NCBI RefSeq assembly: GCF_006171285.1 | Contig: NZ_CP040889.1 | Coordinates: forward strand, 3,534,001-3,598,000 | Reading direction: 5' to 3' | DNA: 64,000 bases | Source of the DNA: Leclercia adecarboxylata | GTDB lineage: Bacteria > Pseudomonadota > Gammaproteobacteria > Enterobacterales > Enterobacteriaceae | Shown: positions 31,038 to 40,161 of the stretch, piece after piece | Position numbering within the stretch: position 1 is the stretch's first letter | How the letters are laid out: every line of letters begins with the position of its first letter | The notes under the pieces: model-generated | What the model saw: only the letters and a program-made list of their open reading frames with translations | The model's database searches: none | What the model was told of the DNA's origin: nothing | Translations under genes and position numbers: made by a program

Positions 31038-31163
31038 TTAGTGGGTGGGTTTGTTCTGCTCTGGCTTGCCGTTAATGATGTCGCAAATCATATTCAGCAG
31101 CATTAAGCGTACTTTAAAGGGAGAGTGGCTAAACACGCGCATACACCTCTTGAATTCGTTCAT
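31038..31163 (-). CDS. mntS: small manganese protein MntS
   Basis: A 41-residue product starting MNEFKRCMRVFSHSPFKVRL and ending NKPTH, nearly identical to E. coli MntS (42 aa) in the first 23 residues. A strong AGGAGG site lies 7 bases before the ATG at 31163. In E. coli MntS is repressed by MntR with manganese and raises free intracellular Mn, by inhibiting the MntP exporter. Two MntR-like operators lie upstream at 31222-31258. The C-terminal third is more divergent. Confidence 0.93.
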   Translation of the reverse strand: MNEFKRCMRVFSHSPFKVRLMLLNMICDIINGKPEQNKPTH

Positions 31164-31221
31164 GATGACCTCCTGCGGGTTGATCCCTTCGATCCGTGAA
31201 GGGTGACTGCATTACATACAG

Positions 31222-31239
31222 ATATAGCACAGGCTATAT
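31222..31239 (-). promoter_or_regulatory. MntR operator, mntS-proximal
   Basis: ATATAGC-ACAG-GCTATAT, a perfect 7-4-7 inverted repeat matching the core of the E. coli MntR box (ATAGC...GCTAT). It lies 59 bases upstream of the mntS ATG. Confidence 0.8.
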
Positions 31240-31240
31240 T

Positions 31241-31258
31241 ATATGGCTATGGCTATAT
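31241..31258. promoter_or_regulatory. second MntR-like operator
   Basis: ATATGGC-TATG-GCTATAT, the same 7-4-7 layout with one mismatch, its centre 19 bp from the first site and closer to mntR. Confidence 0.6.
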
Positions 31259-31347
31259 CGTTAATTTTTTGTGCTTGTCTACCGATGGTTTACAATGTCC
31301 GCTTATGCATTGATACGCTTGATGTGTCATCGGATTGAGGAAGCACA

Positions 31348-31821
31348 ATGAACCGCCGTGCAGGTAAACCAACAACAAAAAAAATGACGCAACTGGTCAA
31401 TGTAGAAGAGCATGTCGAAGGGTTTCGCCAGGTTCGCGAGGCGCATCGTCGCGAACTGATTGATGACTATGTGGAGCTGATCTCAGATCTGATCCGCGAG
31501 GTGGGGGAGGCCCGTCAGGTGGATATGGCCGCGCGTCTTGGCGTCTCCCAGCCAACGGTGGCAAAAATGCTCAAGCGCCTGGCAACGGTAGGCCTGATCG
31601 AAATGATCCCCTGGCGCGGCGTGTTTCTGACCCCGGAAGGGGAAAAGCTGGCGCAGGCGAGCCGCGAGCGCCACCAGATTGTCGAAAACTTCCTGCTGGT
31701 GCTCGGCGTCAGCCCTGAGATTGCCCGCCGGGACGCCGAAGGGATGGAACATCACGTCAGCGAAGAGACGCTGCAGCAGTTCCAGGCCTTTACGCTGAAA
31801 TACGGATCCTCCGTAGAATGA
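31348..31821 (+). CDS. mntR: manganese-dependent repressor MntR
   Basis: DtxR-family transcription factor of 157 aa (155 in E. coli). The DNA-binding helix-turn-helix is [19 protein letters not shown] at residues 60-78, followed by the wing [17 protein letters not shown]. The metal-binding helix [20 protein letters not shown] (107-126) and the [11 protein letters not shown] segment carry the Mn ligands. It is divergent from mntS and overlaps ybiR by 4 bases (31818-31821). Confidence 0.97.
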   Translation: MNRRAGKPTTKKMTQLVNVEEHVEGFRQVREAHRRELIDDYVELISDLIREVGEARQVDMAARLGVSQPTVAKMLKRLATVGLIEMIPWRGVFLTPEGEKLAQASRERHQIVENFLLVLGVSPEIARRDAEGMEHHVSEETLQQFQAFTLKYGSSVE

Positions 31822-32927
31822 CCCTGCCTGGCCTGCGGGCGCTGGCCCGCGATCGTTTCTTTCATTTACTGCTGATTGTTGGGGCTGGGCTCAGTTTTCT
31901 GGTGCCCTTCGCGCCTGAGCGCTGGCCTGCCGCCATCGACTGGCACACCATTATTACCCTCGCCGGGCTGATGATGCTGACCAAAGGGGTTGAGCAGAGC
32001 GGCTTTTTTGACGTGCTGGGGCGCAAGATGGTGCGCCGTTTCGCCACCGAGCGGCGGCTGGCGCTCTTTATGGTCTTCTCTGCTGCGCTGCTGTCGACCT
32101 TTCTGACCAATGATGTGGCGCTGTTTATCGTGGTGCCGCTCACCCTTACGCTGCGCAAGCTGTGCGAGATCCCGGTTAACCGGCTGATCATCTTTGAAGC
32201 CCTGGCGGTGAATGCCGGGTCGCTGCTGACCCCGATTGGTAACCCGCAAAACATCCTCCTGTGGGGGCGCTCCGGACTGTCGTTCGCCGCCTTCACCTGG
32301 CAGATGGCGCCCCTGGCGTTGGTGATGATGCTGACCCTGGCGCTGCTGTGCTGGTTTGCATTTCCGGCAACGGCGCTGCGCTATCACAGCGGCAGCGCCT
32401 TAGCGCAGTCGAAACCACGGCTGGCGTGGAGCTGTCTGGCGCTCTACCTGGTGTTTCTGGTGGCGCTCGATCTGAAGCAGGAGTTGTGGGGCGTGCTGCT
32501 TGTGGCGGGGGGCTTCCTGCTGCTGGCGCGTCGGGTGCTTATTAGCGTCGACTGGACGCTGCTGCTGGTGTTCATGGCGATGTTTATCGACGTGCATCTG
32601 CTGATTCAGGTTCCGGCCCTGCACGGCGTGCTGCAGAACGTCACTCATCTGTCGCAGCCGGGGCTGTGGCTGACCGCCATCGGGCTGTCGCAGTTTATCA
32701 GCAACGTGCCTTCCACAATCCTGCTGCTTAACTATGTTCCGCCGACGGCGCTGCTGGCCTGGGCGGTAAACGTCGGCGGCTTTGGCCTGCTGCCGGGATC
32801 CCTCGCCAACCTTATCGCCCTGCGGATGGCAAACGATCGCCGGATCTGGTGGCGCTTCCATCTCTGGTCCCTGCCGATGCTGGTCTGGGCCGCCCTTGTC
32901 GGTTTCGGATTATTCCTTCTCATATAG
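31818..32927 (+). CDS. ybiR: putative anion/metal permease YbiR (ArsB/NhaD-type)
   Basis: Inner-membrane protein of 369 aa (372 in E. coli) with about ten hydrophobic helices of the CitMHS/ArsB superfamily. Conserved loops include [20 protein letters not shown] and [20 protein letters not shown], the latter with the family's N-P-Q-N signature. It is co-transcribed with mntR through an ATGA overlap. The substrate is not known; the fixed pairing with mntR hints at a link to manganese, which is inference only. Confidence 0.93.
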   Translation: MTLPGLRALARDRFFHLLLIVGAGLSFLVPFAPERWPAAIDWHTIITLAGLMMLTKGVEQSGFFDVLGRKMVRRFATERRLALFMVFSAALLSTFLTNDVALFIVVPLTLTLRKLCEIPVNRLIIFEALAVNAGSLLTPIGNPQNILLWGRSGLSFAAFTWQMAPLALVMMLTLALLCWFAFPATALRYHSGSALAQSKPRLAWSCLALYLVFLVALDLKQELWGVLLVAGGFLLLARRVLISVDWTLLLVFMAMFIDVHLLIQVPALHGVLQNVTHLSQPGLWLTAIGLSQFISNVPSTILLLNYVPPTALLAWAVNVGGFGLLPGSLANLIALRMANDRRIWWRFHLWSLPMLVWAALVGFGLFLLI

Positions 32928-32976
32928 TGCCATATTTGTCAGTTTTTCCTGGCAAATGTATAGCAACGTCCTAACT

Positions 32977-33012
32977 TTAGTGAGCGGTATAAATTGTGAT
33001 ACCGCTCACTAA
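32977..33012. promoter_or_regulatory. operator-like perfect 14-bp inverted repeat upstream of efflux operon
   Basis: TTAGTGAGCGGTAT (32977-32990) and its exact complement ATACCGCTCACTAA (32999-33012) around an 8-base spacer AAATTGTG, ending 18 bases before the adaptor ATG. A TATAAA within it could be a -10. There is no T-run, so it resembles a TetR/MarR-type operator more than a terminator. Confidence 0.65.
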
Positions 33013-33030
33013 CAGGACGGATGCTGTTCT

Positions 33031-34122
33031 ATGGCAGAAGAAAATCACTCCTCTGAAAACACCGATAATAAAGAGACTGAACGTAAACGCCCCGGCAAAA
33101 AGCCGCTCATCATTCTGGGGATAGTGGTGATCGTGATGGTCATCGTGGCGCTGGTATGGTGGTTTATGACCCGCAATCAGGAGACCACCGACGACGCCTT
33201 CACCGAAGGTGACGCTGTCACAATTGCCCCGAAAACCGCAGGCTATGTCACAGAACTGCGGGTACGGGATAACCAGCGGGTGAAAAAAGGCGATCTGCTG
33301 GTGACCATCGATCCCCGGGACACGGCTGCCCAGCGCGATCAGGCCAAAGCCCAGCTTGGGCTCGCCGAGGCCCAGCTGCATCAGGCTCAGGCGCAGCTTG
33401 CGCTCTCGAAGGTGCAATATCCCGCCCAGCGCGATGAAGCCAGCGCCCAGGTGATCAAAGCCCAGGCCGATCTCGCTAATGCCCAGGCGGAATACCGCCG
33501 CCAGCGCGGCGTCGATCCCCGCGCCACCACGCAACAGAGCATCGACGCGGCCAACGCCCAGCTGCGCAGCGCCCAGGCTCAGCTTGCCAGCGCCAAAGCC
33601 CAGCTAGAGGTGGCCTCCCAGGTGCAACTGCAAATTCGCCAGCAGGAGACCAACGTCGAAGCCCGGGAACGCCAGGTCGAGCAGGCGCGCGCCCAGCTGG
33701 AGACCGCCGAGCTGAACCTTTCATACACCGAGGTCCGCGCCCCCTTTGACGGTTACGTCACTAAACGCAACGTCCAGACCGGCACCCTGGTGCAGGCGGG
33801 CACCGCGCTCTTCTCGCTGGTTTCGACCGATATCTGGGTGGTCGCCAACTTTAAAGAGTCCCAGCTGGAGCGGATGCGCCCTGGCAACAAGGTGACGCTG
33901 AGCGTTGACGGCTGGCCGGATCTGGAGCTGGAAGGGCATATCGACTCCATCCAGCAGGGGAGCGGCTCGCGCTTTGCCGCCTTCCCGTCGGAGAACGCCA
34001 CCGGTAATTTCGTGAAGATCGTCCAGCGCGTGCCGGTGAAAATCGTTATCGATAAAGGACTGGATCCCAACATGCCGCTGCCGCTCGGTCTGTCGGTTGA
34101 ACCGAAGGTCACCGTGGAATGA
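33031..34122 (+). CDS. HlyD/EmrA-type efflux adaptor
   Basis: First gene of a three-gene efflux operon. The 363-aa product has a charged cytoplasmic start, one membrane helix (about residues 26-46, LIILGIVVIVMVIVALVWWF), a split lipoyl domain (VTELRVRDNQRVKKGDLLVT, then YTEVRAPFDGYVTKRNVQTG), a long Gln/Ala-rich coiled coil (about 105-230) and a C-terminal barrel domain. It would bridge the DHA2 pump to the outer-membrane channel. It overlaps the pump gene by 4 bases. The family is clear; substrates are unknown. In K-12 ybiR is followed directly by ldtB, so this operon is an insertion. Confidence 0.94.
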   Translation: MAEENHSSENTDNKETERKRPGKKPLIILGIVVIVMVIVALVWWFMTRNQETTDDAFTEGDAVTIAPKTAGYVTELRVRDNQRVKKGDLLVTIDPRDTAAQRDQAKAQLGLAEAQLHQAQAQLALSKVQYPAQRDEASAQVIKAQADLANAQAEYRRQRGVDPRATTQQSIDAANAQLRSAQAQLASAKAQLEVASQVQLQIRQQETNVEARERQVEQARAQLETAELNLSYTEVRAPFDGYVTKRNVQTGTLVQAGTALFSLVSTDIWVVANFKESQLERMRPGNKVTLSVDGWPDLELEGHIDSIQQGSGSRFAAFPSENATGNFVKIVQRVPVKIVIDKGLDPNMPLPLGLSVEPKVTVE

Positions 34123-35690
34123 CCGACCACAGCCACGAAAACTGGCGGCCCGCCAGCAACCCGTGGGCGGTGGCGATTGTCGTCACCCTCGCGGTGTTTA
34201 TGGAGATCCTCGACACCACCATCGTCAACGTGGCCTTGCCCCACGTGGCGGGGTCGCTTTCGGCCAGCTACGACGAATCCACCTGGGTGCTCACCAGCTA
34301 TCTGGTGGCCAACGGCATCGTGCTGCCCATCTCGGCGTTTCTGAGCCGGGTCTTTGGCCGCAAGCAGTTCTTCCTGATCTGCATCGTGATGTTCACCGTC
34401 TGCTCCTTCCTGTGCGGGATCGCCACCGAGCTGTGGCAGATCATTCTTTTCCGCATCATGCAGGGCTTCTTCGGCGGCGGGCTCCAGCCTACCCAGCAGT
34501 CGGTGCTGCTCGACTACTTTAAGCCGGAAGATCGCGGTAAGGCGTTTGGCCTGTCGTCCATCGCCATCATCGTTGCCCCGGTGCTCGGGCCAACGCTCGG
34601 GGGCTGGATCACCGATAACTACTCCTGGCGCTGGGTGTTCTTTATTAACATCCCGGTGGGGATCGTGACGGTGCTGGCCATCTACCAGCTGCTGGAGGAT
34701 CCGCCCTGGGAGAGCAAATCAAAAGAGAAGATCCCCATCGACTGGACGGGGATCGGGCTTATCGCGCTTGGGCTGGGCTGCCTGCAGGTAATGCTCGACC
34801 GGGGTGAGGACGAAGACTGGTTTAACTCGAACTTTACCCGCACCTTCGCCGTGCTGACGCTGATCGGCATTATCGGGGCCATCTACTGGCTGCTGTACGC
34901 CAAAAAGCCGGTGGTGGATCTGCACTGCATGAAGGATAAAAACTTCGCCATCTCCAGCCTGCTGATGGCCGGTATGGCGATGATCCTTTACGGCAGTTCG
35001 GTGGTGATCCCCCAGCTGGCGCAGCAGGATCTGGGCTATACCGCCACCTGGTCGGGGCTGGTGCTCTCGCCCGGCGCGATCCTCATCGTTCTGACCATTC
35101 CGCTGGTGCTGAAGCTGATGCCAATCGTGCAGACGCGCTGGATCATCGCCTTCGGCTTTACCTGCCTGGCGGTGTCATTCTTCTGGTCGCGCACGCTGAC
35201 GCCGGACATCGACTTCGAGACGCTGGTGTTGTTCCGCAGCGCCCAGTCGATTGGGCTGGGGTTCCTGTTTGTTCCCCTTACCACCATCGCCTTTATCTCG
35301 ATCCCCCGACAGTTGAACGCCGACGCCGCGGCGCTCTTTACCATGTTCCGCAACGTGGCGGGGTCGGTGGGTATTTCGCTCTCGACGGCGGCCATCACCG
35401 AGCGCTCGCAGGCCCACAGCGCCCATCTGGCGACGCACACCTCGGCGTTCGACGAGCCGTTCCAGCAGACGCTGCGCGAGATGGCGCAGGCGGTGCAGAA
35501 CTTCACCACCCAGGTGGGCGATCCCGCCGGTATCGCTACCGGGCGCATGTACCAGGTGATGATCGAACAGTCGCGTTTCCTGGCCTACGTGGACGTCTTC
35601 ACCATTCTGAGCGTCGTGGCCCTTTTACTGATCCCGTTTTGTTTGTTGCTCTCGCCGGTTAAGAGCGAGGGGAGTGCAGGAGCACACTGA
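34119..35690 (+). CDS. DHA2-family (EmrB-like) multidrug efflux permease
   Basis: Proton-driven drug pump of 523 aa with 14 predicted membrane segments. Family motifs visible: motif D1 LDTTIVNVALPHVAGSLSAS, motif A-like LSRVFGRKQFFLI, and motif C GPTLGGWITDNYSWRWVFFI. The C-terminus (SPVKSEGSAGAH) is cytoplasmic. It is translationally coupled to the adaptor before it (ATGA) and to the outer-membrane gene after it (TGATG at 35688-35692). Confidence 0.95.
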   Translation: MTDHSHENWRPASNPWAVAIVVTLAVFMEILDTTIVNVALPHVAGSLSASYDESTWVLTSYLVANGIVLPISAFLSRVFGRKQFFLICIVMFTVCSFLCGIATELWQIILFRIMQGFFGGGLQPTQQSVLLDYFKPEDRGKAFGLSSIAIIVAPVLGPTLGGWITDNYSWRWVFFINIPVGIVTVLAIYQLLEDPPWESKSKEKIPIDWTGIGLIALGLGCLQVMLDRGEDEDWFNSNFTRTFAVLTLIGIIGAIYWLLYAKKPVVDLHCMKDKNFAISSLLMAGMAMILYGSSVVIPQLAQQDLGYTATWSGLVLSPGAILIVLTIPLVLKLMPIVQTRWIIAFGFTCLAVSFFWSRTLTPDIDFETLVLFRSAQSIGLGFLFVPLTTIAFISIPRQLNADAAALFTMFRNVAGSVGISLSTAAITERSQAHSAHLATHTSAFDEPFQQTLREMAQAVQNFTTQVGDPAGIATGRMYQVMIEQSRFLAYVDVFTILSVVALLLIPFCLLLSPVKSEGSAGAH

Positions 35691-37210
35691 TGATTCGACG
35701 TTTAAGTCCCCTGATGTTAATGCTGATGCTGGCGGGCTGCGCCGTGGGGCCTGATTATCAGCAGCCCGTACCCCAGACCCCGACCCACTGGAACGATCCG
35801 GGGGACCGGGGCGTGAAATCGCAAGCCGCATCAAGCGCGACCAACCCTCGTTGGTGGAAAACCTTCGCCGATCCGCAGCTCGACAGCCTGATTGAGCGCG
35901 CCATCGCCGGTAACCTGTCGCTGCAGCAAACCGTGCTGCGCATCGCCGGCGCGAGGGAGCAGATCAACCAGGCGGGCGGAGCTTTCTTCCCGGCGGTGAA
36001 CGGCAACCTGCAGGCCACCCGGCAGCAGCTGGGGCTGGAGGGTGAGCTGAAATCCCACGGCGTCTACGACCAACTGGACGACGTCGATCCTGAACTGCGC
36101 GGCGCGCTGGGGCCGCTGACCCAGCCGATTAACCTTTATCAGGGCAGCTTTGACGCCCAGTGGGAGCTGGATCTGTGGGGCAAGGTGCGCCGTCAGGTTG
36201 AGGCCGCTAACGCCCAGCAGCAGGCGGCCATCGAGCAGCGCAACGACGCCCTGGTGTCGCTGGAGGCGGAAGTCGCCCGCGCCTGGCTCCAGCTGCGCGG
36301 GGCCCAGAGCTCTATCGCCACCCTCAACACCCAGATCGAGAGCGCGCAGCAGACGCTGGAGCTCACCGACAGCCGCCAGCGCGGCGGCCTGTCGCCGCAG
36401 ATGGACGTGGAGAACGCCCGCGCCCAGCTCGGCAACCTGGAGGCGCAGCTTCCGCAATATGAAGCCCAGGCGCGACAGGCGATGAACGGTCTGGCGATCC
36501 TGCTCGGCAAACCGCCGGGCGCGCTGGACGGCGAGCTGCAGGCCAGCAAACCGCTGCCCGCGCTGCCGGAGATTGTTCCCACCGGCATTCCTTCCACCCT
36601 GGCGCGACGCCGTCCGGACGTGCGGGAAGCCGAAGCCCGGCTTCATGCCGCCACCGCGCAGATCGGCGTCTCGGTGGCGCAGCTGTTCCCCAGCGTCTCG
36701 CTCAGCGGCCAGTTTGGCCTGCGTAACAGCGAAGCCAGCTGGCTGACCGACTGGAGCAGCCACTTCTACAGCGTCGGGCCGCAGGTCTCCATCCCCATCT
36801 TCCAGGGCGGTCGGCTGGTCTCCAGCGTGAAGGTTGCCCGCGCCCAGCAGGGCGCCGCCGTGCTGGATTACCGCCAGACGGTGCTCACCGCGCTGGGGGA
36901 TGTGGAAAACGCGCTGGTCAGCTACCGCACCGACCAGAAGCGGGAAGCAGGATTAAGCAAAACCATTGATGCGCTGCAAAACGCCTTCGATCTGGCGAGC
37001 AGCAGCTACCGGCAGGGGATCGCCACCTTTATCGACGTGCTGGATGCCCAGCGCCAGCTGGCGCAGGCGCAGCAGCAGCGCGATCAGGCCCGGGTGCAAA
37101 GTGCGCTGGATCTGGTGGCGCTGTATAAAGCGCTCGGCGGCGGATGGGAGCCGTATCAGGAGGTGCAGTTGCCGGACTATGCGGTGTTTGGGGATGCGGT
37201 GAGGGGATGA
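35690..37210 (+). CDS. outer-membrane efflux lipoprotein (NodT/OprM family)
   Basis: TolC-like channel of 506 aa. The signal sequence MIRRLSPLMLMLMLAGCAVG has a lipobox LAGC with the lipidated Cys at 17, followed by GPDYQQP, the usual start of NodT lipoproteins. Two OEP repeats follow with the motif FDAQWELDLWGKVRRQVEAA in the first and VSIPIFQGGRL in the second. A dedicated outer-membrane factor means this pump need not use TolC. The start codon overlaps the permease stop by one base. Confidence 0.95.
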   Translation: MIRRLSPLMLMLMLAGCAVGPDYQQPVPQTPTHWNDPGDRGVKSQAASSATNPRWWKTFADPQLDSLIERAIAGNLSLQQTVLRIAGAREQINQAGGAFFPAVNGNLQATRQQLGLEGELKSHGVYDQLDDVDPELRGALGPLTQPINLYQGSFDAQWELDLWGKVRRQVEAANAQQQAAIEQRNDALVSLEAEVARAWLQLRGAQSSIATLNTQIESAQQTLELTDSRQRGGLSPQMDVENARAQLGNLEAQLPQYEAQARQAMNGLAILLGKPPGALDGELQASKPLPALPEIVPTGIPSTLARRRPDVREAEARLHAATAQIGVSVAQLFPSVSLSGQFGLRNSEASWLTDWSSHFYSVGPQVSIPIFQGGRLVSSVKVARAQQGAAVLDYRQTVLTALGDVENALVSYRTDQKREAGLSKTIDALQNAFDLASSSYRQGIATFIDVLDAQRQLAQAQQQRDQARVQSALDLVALYKALGGGWEPYQEVQLPDYAVFGDAVRG

Positions 37211-37215
37211 TTTCG

Positions 37216-37251
37216 CCCCGTAGGCCCGGCAAGCGTAGCGCCGCCGGGCAT
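37216..37251. repeat. REP-type hairpin after efflux operon
   Basis: CCCGTAGGCCCGGCAAGCG followed by TAGCGCCGCCGGGC; the CCCGGC/GCCGGG stem lies 8 bases after the outer-membrane gene. Confidence 0.75.
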
Positions 37252-37277
37252 TGCCGCACGCAGCACTAACAGACAAT

Positions 37278-37307
37278 AAAAAAGCGGGCTTCGAAGCCCG
37301 CTTTTTT
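37278..37307. terminator. bidirectional terminator between efflux operon and ldtB
   Basis: AAAAAGCGGGCTTCGAAGCCC continuing GCTTTTTT: a perfect palindrome with A-run and T-run on its two sides, between convergent genes. Confidence 0.95.
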
Positions 37308-37324
37308 GATTTTACATTCCGCAA

Positions 37325-38245
37325 TCAGTTCAAACGAACCGGCATCCCGGAACGATTCTGAATCGCCTGATCCACAATAGTGGCATCCACATCCGGCTGA
37401 CCGGTGATGGCCTGCACGTTGCTGGTCAGGGTCACTGGCACCGTCACGTTGTTATTGATCTGGTCTTCGCTGGTAGACAGCGGGTTATGCACTTCGAGGT
37501 AACGGCTACCATCCGGCTCGGTGGTGGCTTTAACCGGCTCGTTAATGAACTGCACGCGAGTCCCTACCGGCACGTTTTCGAACAGGAATTTGATGTCGTC
37601 GTTACGCAGACGCACGCAGCCGTGGCTCACGCGCAGACCGATACCGAAGTTGGCGTTGGTACCGTGGATCGCATACAGACGGCCAATGTACAGCGCATAC
37701 AGACCCATTGGGTTATCCGGGCCAGCAGGAACAACGGCTGGCAGCGGCTCGCCCGCAGCGATATATTCCGCGTGCATTTTCGCGGTTGGAGTCCAGGTTG
37801 GGCCTGCTTTCTTACGCTCAACTTTGGTGGTCCAGTTCATCGGAGTATCTTTACCCAGCTGGCCGATACCGATAGGCAGCACGATCACGGTGTTGGTGCC
37901 TTTAGGGTAGTAGTACAGACGCATTTCGGCGCTGTTGATAACGATACCTTCATGCACGGTATCCGGCAGGATCAGCTGCTGAGGAATGTTCAGCACGGTA
38001 CCGCCTTTCGGCAGGTAAGGGTCAACACCCGGGTTGGCTTCCATCATGTTGGAGAGGCCGAGCTGATATTCTGCTGCGAAATATTCCAGCGGCTGGGTGT
38101 TGCCTTCTTCAATGGTCACAACCTGGTTCTGACCCACCAGACGGCTACCGTCGGTTGGCAGTGGATAGGTGACAGCAGAAGCGGTCTTGCAAAACCCTAC
38201 TACGGCAAACGCCGCTGCAAAAAGCGAAGTTAATTTCATATTCAT
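37325..38245 (-). CDS. ldtB: L,D-transpeptidase LdtB (YbiS)
   Basis: Periplasmic enzyme of 306 aa, the same as E. coli, that attaches Braun lipoprotein to peptidoglycan. It has a signal peptide ([20 protein letters not shown], cleaved after ASA), a LysM-like segment ([20 protein letters not shown]) and the YkuD catalytic domain with [20 protein letters not shown], in which the Cys is the nucleophile. The gene stands alone between the inserted efflux operon and ybiT. Confidence 0.98.
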   Translation of the reverse strand: MNMKLTSLFAAAFAVVGFCKTASAVTYPLPTDGSRLVGQNQVVTIEEGNTQPLEYFAAEYQLGLSNMMEANPGVDPYLPKGGTVLNIPQQLILPDTVHEGIVINSAEMRLYYYPKGTNTVIVLPIGIGQLGKDTPMNWTTKVERKKAGPTWTPTAKMHAEYIAAGEPLPAVVPAGPDNPMGLYALYIGRLYAIHGTNANFGIGLRVSHGCVRLRNDDIKFLFENVPVGTRVQFINEPVKATTEPDGSRYLEVHNPLSTSEDQINNNVTVPVTLTSNVQAITGQPDVDATIVDQAIQNRSGMPVRLN

Positions 38246-38463
38246 GGTGTGCGAGGTATCTGTGCCACTTGGCAGGTTATTAAAAGTCAGAACGGTTCAG
38301 GGAGCGCATTATATGTGCATTCCCCCCCGCATGGAATTCGGATGTGTACTAAATCACACTTTTTTCCGTTTCGTTAAAGTTTAGCGGCATGTTGTTACAC
38401 GGGATCTCATTTCGGAATTGTGGCATAATGCCGGGTTTATCACACTTCTCGCAGGAATCTCCC

Positions 38464-40059
38464 GTGTTAGTTACCAGCAACGTCACTATGCAGTTTGGCA
38501 GTAAGCCGCTGTTCGAAAACATTTCCGTCAAATTTGGCGGCGGCAACCGTTACGGCCTGATTGGTGCCAACGGTAGCGGAAAATCCACCTTCATGAAGAT
38601 CCTCGGCGGCGATTTAGAGCCGACCCTGGGTAACGTTTCTCTCGATCCGAACGAGCGCATCGGTAAGCTGCGTCAGGATCAGTTCGCCTTCGAAGCGTTC
38701 ACCGTTCTTGACACGGTGATCATGGGACACGTTGAGCTGTGGGAAGTGAAGCAGGAGCGCGACCGCATCTACTCACTTGCCGAAATGAGCGAAGAAGACG
38801 GCTATAAAGTGGCCGATCTCGAAACCCTGTACGGCGAAATGGACGGCTACTCTGCCGAATCCCGCGCCGGTGAACTGCTGCTCGGCGTCGGTATTCCGGT
38901 TGAACAGCATTACGGTCTGATGAGCGAAGTCGCGCCAGGCTGGAAGCTGCGTGTTCTGCTGGCGCAGGCGCTGTTCTCTAACCCGGACATCCTGCTGCTC
39001 GACGAACCAACGAACAACCTGGACATCGACACCATTCGCTGGCTGGAGCAGACGCTGAACGAGCGTAACAGCACCATGATCATCATCTCGCACGACCGTC
39101 ACTTCCTGAACATGGTCTGCACCCACATGGCCGATCTGGACTACGGCGAGCTGCGCGTTTATGCGGGCAACTACGACGAGTACATGACCGCCGCGACCCA
39201 GGCGCGTGAGCGTCTGCTGGCCGACAACGCCAAGAAAAAGGCGCAGATTGCGGACCTGCAATCCTTCGTCAGCCGCTTTAGCGCCAACGCCTCTAAATCG
39301 CGTCAGGCCACCTCGCGTGCCCGTCAGATCGACAAAATCAAGCTGGATGAGGTTAAAGCCTCCAGCCGCCAGAACCCGTTCATCCGCTTCGAGCAGGATA
39401 AAAAACTGTTCCGTAACGCGCTGGAAGTGGAAGCCCTCACCAAAGGCTTTGACGATGGCCCGCTGTTTAAAAACTTCAACCTGCTGCTGGAAGTGGGCGA
39501 GAAGATTGCGATCATCGGCGCCAACGGCGTGGGTAAATCCACCATGCTGAAAACCCTGGTGGGTGAGCTTCAGCCTGACAACGGCACCGTGAAATGGTCT
39601 GAGAATGCGCAGATTGGTTACTACGCGCAGGATCATGCCGAAGATTTCGACAACGACCTGACCGTTTTCGACTGGATGAGCCAGTGGAAATCCGAAGGCG
39701 ACGACGAGCAGGTGGTGCGCAGCTTCCTGGGCCGTCTGCTGTTCAGCCAGGACGACATCAAAAAGCCAGCGAAGGTGCTCTCCGGTGGTGAGAAGGGCCG
39801 TATGCTGTTCGGTAAGCTGATGATGCAGAAACCGAACATTCTGGTGATGGACGAACCGACCAACCACCTGGATATGGAATCGATCGAATCGCTGAACATG
39901 GCGCTGGAGATGTATCAGGGCACCCTGATCTTCGTCTCTCACGACCGTGAGTTCGTCAGCTCGCTGGCGACCCGCGTGATTGAAATTACGCCAGAGCGCG
40001 TGGTGGACTTCAGCGGTAATTACGAAGACTATCTGCGCAGCAAAGGCATCGACAACTAA
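38464..40059 (+). CDS. ybiT: ABC-F family ATPase YbiT
   Basis: Soluble tandem ABC protein of 531 aa (530 in E. coli) acting on the ribosome as a translation factor. I start it at the GTG at 38464 ([20 protein letters not shown]), matching E. coli, after a CAGGAA site; an upstream in-frame ATG at 38389 lies in the leader. Walker A sites are GANGSGKST and GANGVGKST; Walker B motifs are [12 protein letters not shown] and [12 protein letters not shown]; the linker between them (about 240-310) is basic and alpha-helical, the P-site tRNA-interaction motif. Confidence 0.97.
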   Translation: MLVTSNVTMQFGSKPLFENISVKFGGGNRYGLIGANGSGKSTFMKILGGDLEPTLGNVSLDPNERIGKLRQDQFAFEAFTVLDTVIMGHVELWEVKQERDRIYSLAEMSEEDGYKVADLETLYGEMDGYSAESRAGELLLGVGIPVEQHYGLMSEVAPGWKLRVLLAQALFSNPDILLLDEPTNNLDIDTIRWLEQTLNERNSTMIIISHDRHFLNMVCTHMADLDYGELRVYAGNYDEYMTAATQARERLLADNAKKKAQIADLQSFVSRFSANASKSRQATSRARQIDKIKLDEVKASSRQNPFIRFEQDKKLFRNALEVEALTKGFDDGPLFKNFNLLLEVGEKIAIIGANGVGKSTMLKTLVGELQPDNGTVKWSENAQIGYYAQDHAEDFDNDLTVFDWMSQWKSEGDDEQVVRSFLGRLLFSQDDIKKPAKVLSGGEKGRMLFGKLMMQKPNILVMDEPTNHLDMESIESLNMALEMYQGTLIFVSHDREFVSSLATRVIEITPERVVDFSGNYEDYLRSKGIDN

Positions 40060-40064
40060 GATAC

Positions 40065-40160
40065 ACCCCTCACCCTAACCCTCTCCCCACAGGGGAGAGG
40101 GGACTGTTCGGTGCGGTTTTCACCCTCTCCCCTATGGGGAGAGGGCCGGGGTGAGGGGCT
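40065..40160. repeat. pair of CTC-family repeats in inverted orientation between ybiT and GH31 gene
   Basis: A left copy (40065-40100, CCCCTCACCCTAACCCTCTC...GGGGAGAGGGG) and a right copy (40122-40160, CACCCTCTCCCCTATGGGGA...GGTGAGGGG) face each other. Each has its own stem CCCTCTCCC/GGGAGAGGG, and the pair lies between convergent genes as a likely terminator. Confidence 0.8.
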
Positions 40161-40161
40161 G

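Noticed and set aside
33031..37210. Efflux operon as the EmrAB locus itself
   Set aside because: EmrAB lies elsewhere in enterobacteria, lacks its own outer-membrane gene and is preceded by emrR; here a NodT-type lipoprotein is the third gene.
40065..40160. CRISPR-like direct repeats
   Set aside because: The CTC units are self-complementary, face each other and have no regular spacers; they belong to a dispersed extragenic repeat family.
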